Below are positions 25,033-39,460 of a DNA stretch of 64,000 nt, piece by piece; the first letter of the stretch is position 1, and each line of letters starts with the position of its first letter. A program made the position numbers and the translations under genes. Source of the DNA: Sipunculus nudus (Eukaryota; Annelida; Sipuncula; Golfingiida; Sipunculidae). The stretch spans positions 19,737,882 to 19,801,881 of the forward strand of contig CM049317.1 in NCBI GenBank assembly GCA_026874595.1, given 5' to 3'. A model generated the notes under the pieces. The model did not search any database. It worked only from the letters and a program-made list of their open reading frames with translations, and was not told where the DNA came from.

Positions 25033-28000
25033 AAGAAAATTTGTATATACCAGGAACAAAAAATAACAGGGGCTACTGCGGACACTCTGATCGACCATTC
25101 ATATATTGGTAAAAAAAAAGATATTAAGATTTATAAAAACGTCACAGTTATAATCAAGTTTGATCAAATATCTGATGTCATTTCTCAAGTAGCACACGCC
25201 TAGTAGAAAGGCATCGAGGGTTATGCAGGTAGATGTTTCCTACGATTATGTGCCGCACGAGTTAGAATCTACATATTTATATAGTTTCCCTTTGTTTTAC
25301 AGACTTGTATTTTACTGCATAAAAATAGCCTGTCATAATGAACAAATCGATTTTTTTAAATGATATTATCATTTTATATAATACATAAGTAATTGTCATA
25401 TACTGTTTATATACCGACAGCATAATGCAATATATACCTCGGCATTGTCACGGACACACGAAGACGGTAAAAAACCGGACAATAACGACTGAGATTTTAA
25501 AAGTGTAAGCTAAGTCTAAGGTTTAGGATATGATACTCTATAAGAATTGTCTAGAAGTCCTTACTCGGGTCTGCCTATGGTAGATTTATCAGAAAAGTAA
25601 AATAACTTCAAATTAGCCAAACATATAATATACAGCCGCTTTCTAATTAACCTGCTGGTTTGTGTGTCAAGCGTGTGGCACGCGCTTTTTGTTGCTGTTT
25701 GTGCAATATGCTATCCTCGCGGGGCAATAAACCTGAACTACCTAACACCTCATTATCTCGAGCTCACACCTAAGGTGCGATCTGGCGCACCTCGGTCACA
25801 CCACCAGATTTGCCGAAAGTAAGTGGCCATAATACCCCTAATATAGACATGTGTTTTTTACAGTTCTCTCTTTTGTTTGATTCTAAGGGATACTCATACA
25901 CGAAATCAACCTCAAACTAAAGCGGGCTTGCTTCACGACAAAGGACGGGAGACGGTTTTTTTTGCAAGCTCTCCACATCTGTCCTGCTTTCGAACGATCC
26001 TGCGCACTGACGATTGCAAATTATGCCATTTAATTGTATGAGACCAATAAATAAATTAACTGCTATTCATTACTTATTTACGAAGAGTTTATTGATAAAT
26101 TAAAGAGATGTCTTACTGCATATTACTGATAAATACAAGACGTACAAACATGTCATACGCACTCGGGGAAACCAGAAAAGATTACGGGTATAGACACCAC
26201 AGGCAGTGAAAGTGTTAATTTAAATGTCTGTTGTACAGTGCGAATTAGAGTTAAGTGTAGTCAGTGAAGTAAACCTTTCCTCTGCATGGGATTTAAGGGT
26301 CACAGGTAAAATTGTATGATTTTCTGTCGCGCATCAGTTTTAAAATTGACGTTTTCAAAAGAATTTAACTTGCGGCAGACGCCACAGTGCCCGTACGATC
26401 TAAATAATGACCACTAGGATATTCTGTCAAATTAAAGAACGTTTCTGGCAAGATATTAGCTGTTTAACTTAAAATTATATCGGGATGGATTTATATGAAG
26501 AAGGAAACAACTGTATAAACCATAACTGATTAGTATAGATATACTAGTATGCTCTGCTTCTCGTAAACTTCTCACCATTATTGAGACAGGTAGCTGTAGT
26601 AACAAAACAAAATACATGTTCACATCATTTCACAACATTGTTAACTGTTTGACATGGGAACGAGGATGATGACCAATTCTGTCACTAGCTTCACACATGC
26701 TCGTTCACGGGTGCTGACCACCAAAGGGACTTGGAACTTAATAAGGCTTTAGATCACAGGCGATCAGTACACGTACATTATGTAACTGTTAAGCGATTAA
26801 TATGCCTAATTATTGCTCAAAATGGTAATATCCTAATTTATTTGTTTTGTTCAGCCTATTAAAATGAAGATTTTTCCTGTATGGGTGTAACGTGATCCAT
26901 GGCCCTAATATTAGTCAATCACCCTTGGTATAACATACAAGTCAGAGATACGAGTAACACGGGCCAATCAAAAGGGACATTGTATAGAAAACATTCTAAG
27001 TTTATTCGTCTTTATTAATCTTGCCATCAGAATGTTTACATTCAAACTGAGAAATGATAGAAATCGTTTAATTAATCCATGATTCTTTCCAGATTATTAA
27101 AATATGAGTAATTTAGAATTTTGTCGGACATACGAAAAAATCAATTTCTTAATCAATTATTCATGTAATAGCCTTATGAATAATCTTTTAATTGCAGTTG
27201 TTCATACGTGCATAAGTCTCCCGGTTAAAACTTGCGCATCTGACCGCAACAATACGCCAAGCGGACCCACTCTGGGGAAGACGTCCCACTATAAAGGACT
27301 GTTACGTTCTTCAGTACATTTATATATAAAAAAGAAGAAAATATATTAACTGAAGGTAGTACCTGAATTTGGCTTTAGTTTTCTCAGCGTTCCCCAGTAA
27401 GGTCATATTCCATACACCTACATCAGCTGTTTGTCTTTTTGCCTCTTGCATAAAAAGTTACTTCTCGGTAATATATCATTTTTAAAAATTCCAGTTTGCT
27501 TTACAGATCAAATAAAATGTCCTGTTTGCTTTAGAGTTCATATATCTAACATCTAACACAGAACACTACATGTATAGAAATAACAAATTTATGGTTTTTT
27601 CTCATCTGTATTAACCGAATTCTGATGCAATAAACAAAACAAAACATATTCCTTCAAAGATTGGTTATTTTTTTCATATTATATCCATATGTCGAGAAGA
27701 GCATTGATTATGATTCAGGTTTAGAGTTCGGGCTAGGAATAATCTATCCAAATAAATCTTTCATTTAGGTATTGCAGCATTTTCTTTTTTAGGACATGCC
27801 CTCGATAATTTACCATGTTAGGTATAACGGACATTTACGCTTTACATCAATGAAAACAAATTAAATGCTAAATAATGTATTTGTTCAAGGCTCCAGATGG
27901 GCATATAAGACATTTAACTCTTGTTCCACATGGCATAGAGAATTTTCCACTTGTCATCCACCTTCTTCCAGATAGCCAGACCTCTGCAATTCAATTAAAA

Positions 28001-28845
28001 AGCAAAATATTGTAAAATACCAACATCTGCTCAAGTATACTTATTTGTTTGAGGTATTCACGAGAATGTTAAAAATAAGGCAACTGTTTCATTTTTATCA
28101 ATACACCTGATAAGCAGATACTGATAAATGAGACAAAAGGGGAATTACCACTCAAGCAAGAAAATGCATGTTCATCTAGCATTCACCAGACAGGTCCATA
28201 TTTTTTCTTTAAAAAATATATCACATAAAACCCCTTTAGGGACAATTTTAAAAGACGTTAGTGGCGCATTTTTGGGAGTGCCTTTTAATAAAGATGTAAA
28301 CATAAACAAATACATAAAAGAACTCTTAACACTCTAAACAAAATTTCATTAAAAACTAAAAACGCAGATGAAACGTAAGATAATCGCAAAAAATGGCTTA
28401 AATCAGATTTCCTGCAATTTATATATTTATTTGTAAATAATTTTTGTATGATCTTTACAAAAAAAAATCATTTCGCTTGATCTGTATAAAAATGTTTTAT
28501 ACAATTTTATTCCAAATATAAGGGTGTTTGAGACCAAAATAAATATTTATATTACACATTATTAGTAAAATAAAGCGAATGTTTAATATATCTCTGGAAA
28601 CAAATATTTTTTAATTACCTATAGTCATTTTGAAAATGAGCATGAGTCATAATGATGGAATAAATGAAAACATACTTTCCCGTTTCCAGCACTTTTCCGT
28701 TTGCTCCATCCTCCTCATACCGGACATCCTGTATGGCAATATTTCCCATGATGTCTAGCTTCCTGCTACGGGACGTAGCATCCTTGACGTATTTCAGGGC
28801 GCTACGGATCAAGGCCAAGATGTTTGCTTGTAAAAAAAATATGAC

Positions 28846-28909
28846 ATATTATATATATATATATTATATATAAATATAAATATATATATATATGCAATAT
28901 ATATATATT
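28846..28909. repeat. Interrupted (TA)n microsatellite in intron 2 of copy B
   Basis: A TA-rich array with several single-base interruptions, 20 bp from the exon 3 acceptor, in the same place as the arrays of copies A and C. Confidence 0.9.
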
Positions 28910-29512
28910 GCAATTAGTACATGGTATATTGTTTTAGACATGTACTACATCTTTATTTATCATACAGGATACACTGTTATATTAATAATGTGTTACATCA
29001 TATTCTTATATTAAAAATTTACAATATTAAAAATGTACATATTAATTACATATTATCATTGAAACACATTGTTTTAAAAAAAAAGCTGGTTATGACTATA
29101 TAAAGAGATTGTTTATCTAGATTTGCATAGGACAAGCTTTTTTTTTTTGTTATTTGTGTGGGTTTCCTTGAAGGTGTATATACATTTGAAAGTTTAGTCA
29201 AAGCTAACCTCATCGAGAGTATTACATTATAGCATTTGATAAAATGATGAATGGGCTATTCTGATAAGGGATCAATAAAACAATTCGCTTTCAACATCAG
29301 ACAAATAAATCAGGTTAATCTTGATTAGATGTACAATTAACTCTGACCTTTGCCGGTGGTTGCTTTCTCTCCTGGGGGTAGGATGTAAGCCCCGGGCGCG
29401 TACAGTTGATCGTACAGTTGTTCAGGGTCTGGATGGTCTGCATGCCGGTGAAAATAGTTAAGCTGTCTTATGATCTGTTATTCATCGCTCTCTGAAAAGA
29501 CATTCCAGGTTA

Positions 29513-29515
29513 ATA

Positions 29516-29564
<49 letters not shown>
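29513..29564. repeat. (TA)n microsatellite in intron 1 of copy B
   Basis: It lies about 22 bp beyond the exon 2 acceptor. In copy A the matching place (11598-11606) has only ataaatata, and in copy C none. Confidence 0.95.
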
Positions 29565-29566
<2 letters not shown>

Positions 29567-30135
29567 GAACCATTTTTACCAAATAGGGCATATTACATTG
29601 AAATAATTTGAAAAAAAAAATAAAGAAACAATAAACAAATGAACAAATGAAACTTTTTGGTTGAAATAAGGGCAATAGACGCACAAGAATCACGTTATCA
29701 ACTAAACAACCTACGCTTTTTGACATACTGTTGCTCAAAAATCAAACTAATTCTTTGATATTCTGCTAAATCACGGTAGCATTTACTGTTTATTTATTTA
29801 TTCTAAACACCAAGTATTTAAGAAATTAGGAGCTAAAACAATACGTCTGTTAAACATCTAAATACAAGTTAGCTGCTCTATAGAGAACACACATAGCACA
29901 TGTAAGGCGTCAGGGGATGTTCAAGTGACTGATGGAAGGATCATCTATATATCTACTACATTCTCGCTATTTTTCTATCAATTTATCTATCGTTCTCTTA
30001 CCTTCCTGCCCAAATACCACCTCCGACAGACATACGGCAACAAGAGCTGCTTGTAGGAGACCCATGGTTCGAACCTGTCGCTTCAGCTCCCTTGATTGGA
30101 TAAACTGGAAATGCGTCGGTATGGCTGATATTCCC

Positions 30136-30144
30136 CTTTATATA
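30136..30144 (-). promoter_or_regulatory. TATA box of NTF2-like gene copy B
   Basis: On the minus strand it reads TATATAAAG, about 75 bp before the ATG, and aligns with TATAAAAAG of copy C. The flanking 120 bp upstream are conserved among the three copies. Confidence 0.6.
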
Positions 30145-31628
30145 GTTTAGGGAACAAAGAGCCCACATATTCCTGCGAATATCTCCCCTTGGCGGATATT
30201 GCATACGTGTCAGCTGCGGCTGCTAGTGATTACCTTGTCATACTCACCTGATGTTATTCTTGTGAAAAATGCATCCAAATAACATCTCAATTATACAATT
30301 ACACATTTACGAAAAGTCATCAGCAATCTGACACATGATCTATACATACGTAAAGACATGCTTTGATAACTCAAACATTGATCATATTGTTCTTCCTGTA
30401 CACCTTAATGGAAAACTGCTAACCAAAATACAGTTCTTTCTTAACAAAGGATACTTAAACTGTAATCTACATCCTGTGTTAAGAGATACAATAAAATGTT
30501 ATTAGAAAAACATGAAAAAACTATTTATACAAGCGTGGTAAGTACAAGAAATAGTATAATGTGTATTTAAAAGTTATCTGTGCAGTACCGGAGACAGGTA
30601 CTATTCAAACAATATCTAGCTAAAATGAATCTAAGCTGTAAGATTGATAAATATACACTATGGGACATGCACAACCTTCTGTTCTCATTACAAAATGTAT
30701 TCCAGGGAAATAAATCGTCTTCCCTAGAAGATGACAAATTACAATATATGCTCGTGTTTCCGAAATTATCTTAGATGAAGATGACTGCTGCCTCGACATT
30801 CTTTGCAATGACGAAATATGAATAACAATCCGGGTAATGCAGTAGTGTGTCAGAAGCATGAAAATTTGGTTGTGCTCTAGAAAGACGGACTTTATCTGAT
30901 AGATGATCGCTGCGTCCGTAACATATTTAAAACACTTTGGATTTTAAACTAATTCAACCAATATTTGGTTCACTTTCCGACACGGATGAAATGGTCGCCA
31001 TCTATTTGGATGCTTGGAATCTGAAATGTCGCAAACTAGGGTAACCACAGAATAAGCAGTGTTCCTTAAAGTCGAAATACTTTGCTTGAGAAAATAAGTT
31101 ATCAATATGTTTTCAGAACAATAGCTAAAAATACGGAAGAAATTACACCAAGTTTTCCTGTTTAAATACGATGAAATTACACCGACTTGACTATGATTAC
31201 ACATTTTTCTTCAATCAACGTTTATAAAAATTGCCCAGGGTGCAAGCTTGGCACCCAGCGGATTTAGAATCACAATCATCTGGAGAACAAAATCATATCA
31301 TATTTTTTTTCTACCACAGAGCAAGGTTAGGACTGATTTTTGGGTTTGGCAACGGTACTACAGATAATCAGGCCGAAAAAAAATAGAAATCGGTTGATTT
31401 TACACTCAAAAATGCATTCGTGTCTCTCCGCCCCTTTTGCGTTCATCGGCATATGGGAGAAACTCTAAATCTGGATCTAAATGTGGATATATACAATCCT
31501 TAAGATTTTTTTTATAATTTGTTTCTTTTAATCATGCACCATTGAAACTGTATGAAAAACAGATAAGACCAATTTAAAACAAAGGTATTCAGGTTCACAA
31601 AAAAAAATGGTGACAACATGTTACAAGG

Positions 31629-31631
<3 letters not shown>

Positions 31632-31686
<55 letters not shown>
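31632..31686. repeat. (TA)n microsatellite
   Basis: A pure TA run of about 55 bp in the part of unit B with no counterpart in unit A. Confidence 0.95.
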
Positions 31687-31688
<2 letters not shown>

Positions 31689-32728
31689 GATGTTCCTTTA
31701 TACTAATGGGAATAAAGTTTATTGTAGAAATGATGGGTGAATAAAAAATATCATTAAAATCATATCAGAAAAAAAATTCAATCATTTACTTGAAGAAATT
31801 AACAATTCGACAGGTCCAGTTAACACAACCAAATTAATGAAGACAATCCAACAAGCTAATGGCCATGAGAACATGACTAATATACATTTTCAGTGAATAG
31901 ATGGTAAAATAGGAGTCATGACTATAGCCATAGCTGAATGCCTTTCATTTCAAACAGTTTGCTTTTTTTGCACTTTTTCAATTTAACATTCAGTAGCTGT
32001 GTTTTACTTCATCCAAAATTAAATATTTGCTTTGAAACTGAGACAGACAAATTCAGATATCTCTCTTTGCCGCAGAGTAGGTACAAGTCCATGGTATAGT
32101 CCTGCACTTTATCAAATTTGCACTTGTTGACCCCCAACTTTGCTCTACCAATGGCCACTGCACCGAATCGTCACCAGTACATTTACCACCCAGTGTCAGT
32201 AGCTTTAAATGTACCAAAGAAAGCATATGGCACAACAATTTAATTCCCAGATTCCTTTCTTTCCTTTGAAATAATACAACCTACTATATTTCTTATACCT
32301 TTCTTGACATAGAAAACTTTATGCAAATGAAAAGTGCTTCAGCAATATTAACATAAAATATTTTACCAACTTGCACTTTTTGACCACTCAATGACCTTGA
32401 TCTATGTATCAACGTCATCATATTTGATGTCATTTAAAAGCAAAATTATAATACTTTTTTAATGGTATGTCTTTTATAGTTCTACTCTCAATATCTCTAT
32501 ATAAGTTATATTCAAAAAACCTCCCCTACCTTAAAATTTGTTACCCCGTTGGTGCAATACATTTGTTTGAGGGTGGGCATATAATGAGGGTGATACACAC
32601 AAAAAGTTATCACCGATGCAATGCTATCACATATTTTCAAACTCTCGGGGGTGTATACCTTGCCAAATATCACAATGGGAATTATTCCCTTCGAATGGTA
32701 CCGACCAACCCGTTTGGCTCATATACTT

Positions 32729-32733
<5 letters not shown>

Positions 32734-32779
<46 letters not shown>
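32734..32779. repeat. (TA)n microsatellite
   Basis: A TA run of about 46 bp with one CA step. Confidence 0.93.
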
Positions 32780-34501
32780 GGTTGATCCCTGTGCATGACG
32801 GTACATACGGCAATTTTCATTCAATTTTAGTGACTTTCTCAATCAAATATGTTGTAATCATGACGTCATTGCAACTTTTCGAAGACAATCAGGAATTGTA
32901 TGTTCTTTCGTATTAATATAGCTGGCATAAATGTACTTTCCATAGAAGGGATTCTCTGCTAAATTGTTTCCTTTCCAATACACTGCAGACCTTTTCACAA
33001 TAAACATATTTGAAAGAAAACCTTTCATTAGCCAAGTAAAATAATAACTTGGCATGAACCTCAAAGAAGCTCAAAGAACCCGATTTCTTGGATTAACATT
33101 TATAATTCCCACGTGGCTACCTTTCAGTTCTTAAGATTTCCATATAACAAATGCAAACTTCTTGTAGGCACTCTCTCTGTCTCCAGCAGGAAACTGGTAA
33201 AGATGAAATAAATACTGAGCCAGAAATCAAATGTTTTCTAAATACCAATACATGTATCATGAAACTGTAAATCTATGAAAGCAATGACTGGTTAAATCAA
33301 TGTCTAGAAATAAATGTATAATATAACATGAATAATATACATTTGTTCGACGCTAAGAGCGATAATGTACATTGATTTTGGAATAACATTCCTGTTAAAG
33401 AACTCTGTTTAGATTTATCTAGATGGGACTTTTCTGTGTCCTGTTAAAGTGGCCAAAGTCCTTTTTATTTACCATACCCTTTTCAACGTCTGAATATGAT
33501 CTTAAAGTAATATATGTATATATCCAAATGGCAATGCTTCTAAAATGTTTATAAGTGACACACATTTGTAAAATGATTAAGATATTTCCTTTGTTAAAAT
33601 TTCAAAAGTATAATCAATATTTGTACAGGATTTGATAAATATTTTCGTATCATGTTATTAGGGCAATAATCAATTTATACAATTGATTTTGGCCAGTATG
33701 GTGTGTTAAAACGGATATATGGGTTCTCCTCATTAAAGCTTGATATTAAATTTTAATTAGAAAATTTATAGCATTCTGATTGTTATATTCCCATGTATCA
33801 TATAGACTAAACACATATTCGCAGTTTACACGTCAACTGAATGAATGACCAAATTCATTTATTTGCAGCCAATAAAACAAATCAAATTGGAAGACATAAA
33901 CCGCCCGGATATTTAGAAGATTATTAAGCCAGCTGTTACGCCCAAAATAAATTACAAGCAAAGGCTAAGTTTTTTTTTTCGCATACATAGCGTGTTCTGT
34001 GTTATAGGTATTGATCCCGCAAAACTGTTCTGCGCCGTCTCCTACGACCAAATTTAACAGGGCTATCGTCCTCGACCATTGACCTCATTCTTGTTTACTG
34101 GTTAATTTTGCAAATCAACCTATATATGCAACTTCCTTTTCTGTATTAGTAGTGTTTCTTTTGTTAATCTGTTACAGGGTAAACTGTTATAATATTGGTA
34201 TAATAATACGTGTAATATTATGCAATAAAAACAACACAAATAAAGGATAATATCGGTGGGCCTCCTAACCCCCCCCCACAAACACACTTAAACTAATTAG
34301 CCAAACCTATATTCTAACTGTAATAAATATATCTATGCTGTGAATGTAAGGTTCGTTATATTGAAAAGACTGGGACTAATAAGTGAACCCGGACTGTTTT
34401 TTTAACCATAACAAATGAGGATTTCGTTACACATTTTGATGTTTTAACTGGAATAAAAAGTTACCCTTCAACATCTTACTTTTACTTTGCCTGTTTATGT
34501 G

Positions 34502-34546
34502 ATATATATATATACATATACATATACATATATACATATACATATA

Positions 34547-34634
<88 letters not shown>
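34502..34634. repeat. Compound TA/CA microsatellite
   Basis: TA steps interrupted by TACA units, then a (CA)n stretch (34556-34580), then pure TA. Unit A has only gatatttatatatg at the same place (13760-13774), while unit C has a pure TA array (51492-51575). Confidence 0.95.
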
Positions 34635-34637
<3 letters not shown>

Positions 34638-36653
34638 AAAGGTCAGAACTAAAGTAAGAAGGGTCATGAGATTTTCGTATAGACAAAATTTAAAAAAATA
34701 AAAAAAACGACTCATCCCTATTCTTTATGATGGAAAGGTAAAATGACCAGTTTGTATCCTGAGATGTCAGTCATATACATGGTGGGATCATATACATACA
34801 GATTAGATACACCAATCAGTAAAGTACGGCGATGCATTACGTATGCTATGTACGGTCTATAAAAGTGGAGCCCGCATTATAGTGAAGCATTTTACCGACT
34901 GGTCGTGATCCTTACCTGTGTAAACACCAGCCGTGACATCATAACATTCCAATATATTTACATTTCTGTGTAAAATGGAAAGTTTATATTTTTTTCAAAT
35001 AAAAAGAGGAAGAATGGAATGGAAACGCCTGTCTGATGATGGAACATTCCGTTATTTACGGTACACTCTTTAAAATGGAGGCGAAATGCGTCAGCCTTCA
35101 TTCTAAGATAAATGCTGCATTTCCAACTTTAGAGTCCTCGCCACTTTAATGTTTTTGAATATTGACGGTGACAATATAAAGCGTTTTTAAAGCGACATAA
35201 TAGGAGTAGTGAAAATTAAAATGACCATAACTCCATAGCTTATAAATAAAGACATATTACATATGGTCCCTTAATCTATTACAAGCATGAAAAGTATTAA
35301 AAATTTTTTTTTTCTAGATTGTGGTTGATGTTAAAATATCATGACCTTTATCCCTCCTTTACCTTTGTACTAACTTTATATTTAAATTATAAAAAGACTA
35401 TATGTACTTGATATATTCTTTGGAGTTTAACCTGCTTCTAAAGAAGTTTCTCACAAATTATTTCTTTAAAATTTATTTAAAAAATAAGCAATTTCACATG
35501 CTTCATGAGGAGAGGTTTGCCTTAGGATAAGATTTGATCAGTATCGGTCTGAAGTTGCGGCGTTTGATTCCATATCTCCTAATTGTCCTTATCATGTGTT
35601 TATGAATCAGAAACTAATACATTACATCTGGAAAAATGAATTCCAGAATACTTTCTACACAGGGATCTTTTTTAATTAACAATATCAGAATATGGCCGCT
35701 ACTTCACAATTCGTCATAATGATATAAATTTCTTTAAAATTCGTAGAAAATATGTTTATGAAAATGATTAAGTAAATAACAATGCCCAAGTTAATTAAGT
35801 GAGAACACTTTGGTGATATATGGTGCTGCTGTGTTTTCAAATAGATTTATCTTAAATCCTATTTATCCATCACTCTGGCACCAATGGTGCTTTTAGATCG
35901 AGGATTTCATTAAATTTAGCTAAAATCAATCGTTCAAGTCAGTTTTTACAAACATTAATGTCCAATTATTGCTCCAAAATTCCAAATTATTTTTTCTTAT
36001 AATTCTCTGTTGAAGTTGATATTACAAATAAATCCTAGGAAAACCTGCAACGGACATGATCTAAGATTCTCTCATTTCGGCAAGGCGTCAAATTAAAGGT
36101 GTACAACCGCTGTCAATACGAAAATTGAAAACACCTTTTACAAAAAAAAAACTGTGGATGTGATATGTTATTTCATTAAACAATGAAACCTGAACTGCCA
36201 ACCTGGCACTAATACATAAAATACGTAGTTGAAATATTCTCAGAAATGTTGACTGCTATCGACTTATTTGTTTTGTGATATAGCCAATCCCATTTTCAGG
36301 TTCAGGACACACCGGACATCCTGGTACGCAAGTCAACAGGGTTTAACATGTTAATTGCTAAATTTAGTTAGAAGTACAGCCAAATGTCCTGAAATGATAC
36401 TTTACCCACCTTGGTGTGTGTATAGCATCACTTTAGAATCTCTGTATACTGCCTTTTACAGTAATGACTTAACAGTGTATACCTGGCGAGTGAGCACAGC
36501 TTACTAAACAGTTCTATCGTAGATATTATAAAATCAGGCTAACAACATATATACTATTAATCCTTCCCTCCACAGGAGAGCAAATTTCACTGTGATCTAT
36601 GGAAATTAAATTACTGTAATTAGTTATAAATATACACACACACACTGACACAG

Positions 36654-36728
<75 letters not shown>
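36654..36728. repeat. (TA)n microsatellite at the end of unit B
   Basis: About 75 bp of TA with one CA step, preceded by a short (CA)n at 36634-36645. It marks where alignment with unit A ends. Confidence 0.95.
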
Positions 36729-36729
<1 letters not shown>

Positions 36730-37092
36730 CCTGTCAAATGACCGCCATTTCGTTTCATTCTTTTTTTTAATACAAAAAAATAATGTATTATGTTAGTTAA
36801 GTTATTTACATTATGGGAAGATGCTTCATTGCAACATAAACGTATGGTAGTAAAGTTTGGTGTGACATTATACATAAAACTCGCAAACAATAAAAATAAG
36901 ACATAATATTTATTCCTCATTCAAACAATTCTGTGGTTTGTTATGTAAAACATGCTTATTTGAAAGTGACAAACTAGAAAGACCATTAACCTCGCAGGCT
37001 GTTGAAAACAAGTGTAACAGTTCATATGAAATTTATAATCAGTGCAGTAATTATGGGTTTCCTACTGTTATATTTCAATGTATATAATTCAC
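36729..37092. other. Unassigned spacer before the minus-strand LINE
   Basis: No gene is seen. The last 30 bp (tatatttcaatgtatataa...) match 52256-52276, which shows the pre-insertion site of the LINE that follows. Confidence 0.5.
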
Positions 37093-38881
37093 TTTTTCAA
37101 GGAATTATCGTGTGTTTGTTTATTCTTTTTTAATCATTTTTTATTGATAATAATACCTACAATGCATCACACAATATTATATATAAACAATTAACGAGAC
37201 GATAGAAAAAAAGTTTACCAACATCAAAGGATATATACACGTTACATACAAAAAAGTCATTGAACATTCAACTATCAGAATTACTACATCTGTAGGTAGT
37301 ACATTAGAAAATTATCAGATATTATTTTTCATACGAATATTACAGTATTATCACAGAGAAGACTTCAATTTCTCCCACTTTTTATGGTTTATTTTTAGTT
37401 CATGTACTTTATATTCAATATGTTAAAAATTAAATATTATAGATGCATATTTTTGTAGAGATAGTTTATTCGGTGAAATCCGGCAATTAAAAGCCATATT
37501 TTTGTTTGAAAGAAGCAAGTGATTTATTATTACATACTATGTTGTCTTAATGATAACTCCTTGAAACATATTTTCTTTTATATATTCTGGCATTTTTATA
37601 TCGTTTTCAATAAGACAAGTACAAATGTCACTGTACACTAAACAACTTTGAGCATGTTCTTAAACAATATGAACTGATGTTTCACATTTTATAGAAGAAT
37701 ATGTACATCTTTCATTTGCAACGACATTCTATCTGTATAGATTTCGTTTATGGGTAAAATATCGTTGAAAACTTTATACTGAAACTCTCTAGTTTTTGTA
37801 TCAATTGTGATTTTGAAAGGTCTCTCATAAACTAACTGCCAATCTATATCCTTCCATAAGAGTTTTTGTATCTGTATTTGTGTAGTTGCGCAAATCCATT
37901 TTTCTTTATTCAGATTACTCTACATTGTTCTGAAGTTCAACTGATCTTAATACTATGTTTTTTTTAAAGTAAATTTGTTGACTTTTTTATTATAGGATAT
38001 TTAACAATTTAAACCATTCTCTTCATATAGAATGTAAGACAGCGGTCCAGTTCATGTACTCCTTCAGCTCTAGTCCTGAATCCTGCCATTTTATCAGTTT
38101 ATTATTATTTCCTACAATTTCTTTTAAAAGGTTATATCCCTGTGTAGATATAGTATTAAAACAGAAGGAAGCTCTTTCTCTAGTTTGTCTGAAATTGTTC
38201 CAGAGCGGCTGGGCAAACACCATAACTCGATTAGTCGGTATCGTGCAAATAGAGGTTGCCCAAGCATTACAACAAATATTCAGGGATTCGTGCTCTATTA
38301 AAATTACAATTTACACTTTTAATACCATTGATCTTTCTCAAATAAAAGTCAGGTATAATTTCCCACGGTATACCAAAAGAATTAATTAATTTGTTGACCC
38401 ATACAAGTTTTTGGCACCTCAAAACAAGTTCATTTTCAGGTAACTTTTAACCCCCATCTTTTTAATCCATAATCAGTGACGCTTGTTTTATTTATTTTTT
38501 TCTTCCAGAATCTGTTCTTTTCTTGAACCAAAAAAGGACAAGGATCTACGATTCCATCTCTCTAATTATATAATGAAGGAAATTAATTTTCCAAAATTGC
38601 ATTTCTGGTTCATAGTATTAGTGTAAGTAAAATAAATTCAAAGAATTTTAATTGCATTTCTAGTTAAATATTCCAGTTGAAGTGGCTTACTTTGTTATCA
38701 CTTTTTAATGGGCCTAGCACTGAAGCATCAGACTGCTCAAAGTTAATTTTGAGAGAAGACTATTTTGAAATGTTACAAAGTGCTTCCTCAAGGAAAAATA
38801 AAGAGTTTTTGTCTTTAACAAAAAAATGTGGAATCATCTGCGAATAAACACATTTTTATCTCTGGCTTGGAAACTCAAATT

Positions 38882-38884
<3 letters not shown>

Positions 38885-38929
<45 letters not shown>
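38885..38929. repeat. (TA)n microsatellite inside the LINE RT region
   Basis: A pure TA run just upstream (in element orientation) of the FADD motif, interrupting the reverse transcriptase frame. Confidence 0.95.
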
Positions 38930-38932
<3 letters not shown>

Positions 38933-39383
38933 TATTTTACTTAACCATTAGACTAAGTATTTCCATAACCATAATGAATACATACGAAGCGAGAGGATAA
39001 CCTTGCCATGTAACCCTTTGTAAAAGAAAGTACCGTACCTGTTATTCACTACATTACTCGCAATGTTTGTGTGCAGCACGCGGACCCTTTTTATAAACCA
39101 TTCAGAAAATCCAAATATTCTTAGAATAGAGAAAAAAAGACAGTTATGGTCAACCTAATCAAAAGCCGCTGTATAATCCGCGCCTACCAAAATGCCAGGA
39201 GTATTTTCGGTATCACAATAATGCATTTTATCCGCAAATAATTTTATTGGCACCCCAATACCTTTACCTGGTACGAATGGATATTGATCAGGTCCAATTA
39301 GGGTAGACAATAAAGGCTTTATATGATAAACTAATCTTTGCTAATATTTTGGTATCTAAGTTTAAAAGGCTTAAAGGCCTCCA

Positions 39384-39388
<5 letters not shown>

Positions 39389-39458
<70 letters not shown>
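39389..39458. repeat. (TA)n microsatellite inside the LINE RT region
   Basis: A pure TA run of about 70 bp, a second array within the same dead element. Confidence 0.95.

Positions 39459-39460
<2 letters not shown>

Larger units (their letters stand above)
27914..30065 (-). pseudogene. Secreted NTF2-like (SnoaL/DUF4440-type) gene, copy B, one nonsense codon
   Basis: Four exons on the minus strand match copy C exactly in length and phase: exon 1 30002-30065, exon 2 29348-29491, exon 3 28676-28826, exon 4 27914-27983. Exon 1 gives a signal peptide beginning MGLLQAALVAVCLSE. Exon 4 ends IWKKVDDKWKILYAMWNKS then TAA, the C-terminal signature of NTF2-like DUF4440 proteins. All GT/AG sites are present; the exon 3 acceptor is acaag. 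Exon 2 has GAA-TAA-CAG where copy C has GAA-CAA-CAG, a single C-to-T change making an in-frame stop at about codon 26, just after the signal peptide. Otherwise the frame is open to the end. It is probably a very recent pseudogene, a segregating null allele or a base-call error. Confidence 0.85.
24655..36650. repeat. Segmental duplication unit B
   Basis: The longest copy of the triplicated unit. It aligns with unit A along most of its length (24668 to 8460, 26485 to 9600, gene exons, 33560-34110 to 12780-13330, 34830-36650 to 14050 and 16150-17550). It retains the empty site for the unit A transposon. About 30860-32900 has no counterpart seen in unit A, and includes a long TA array and a short coding-like stretch near 31770-31890 that I cannot assign. 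Confidence 0.85.
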
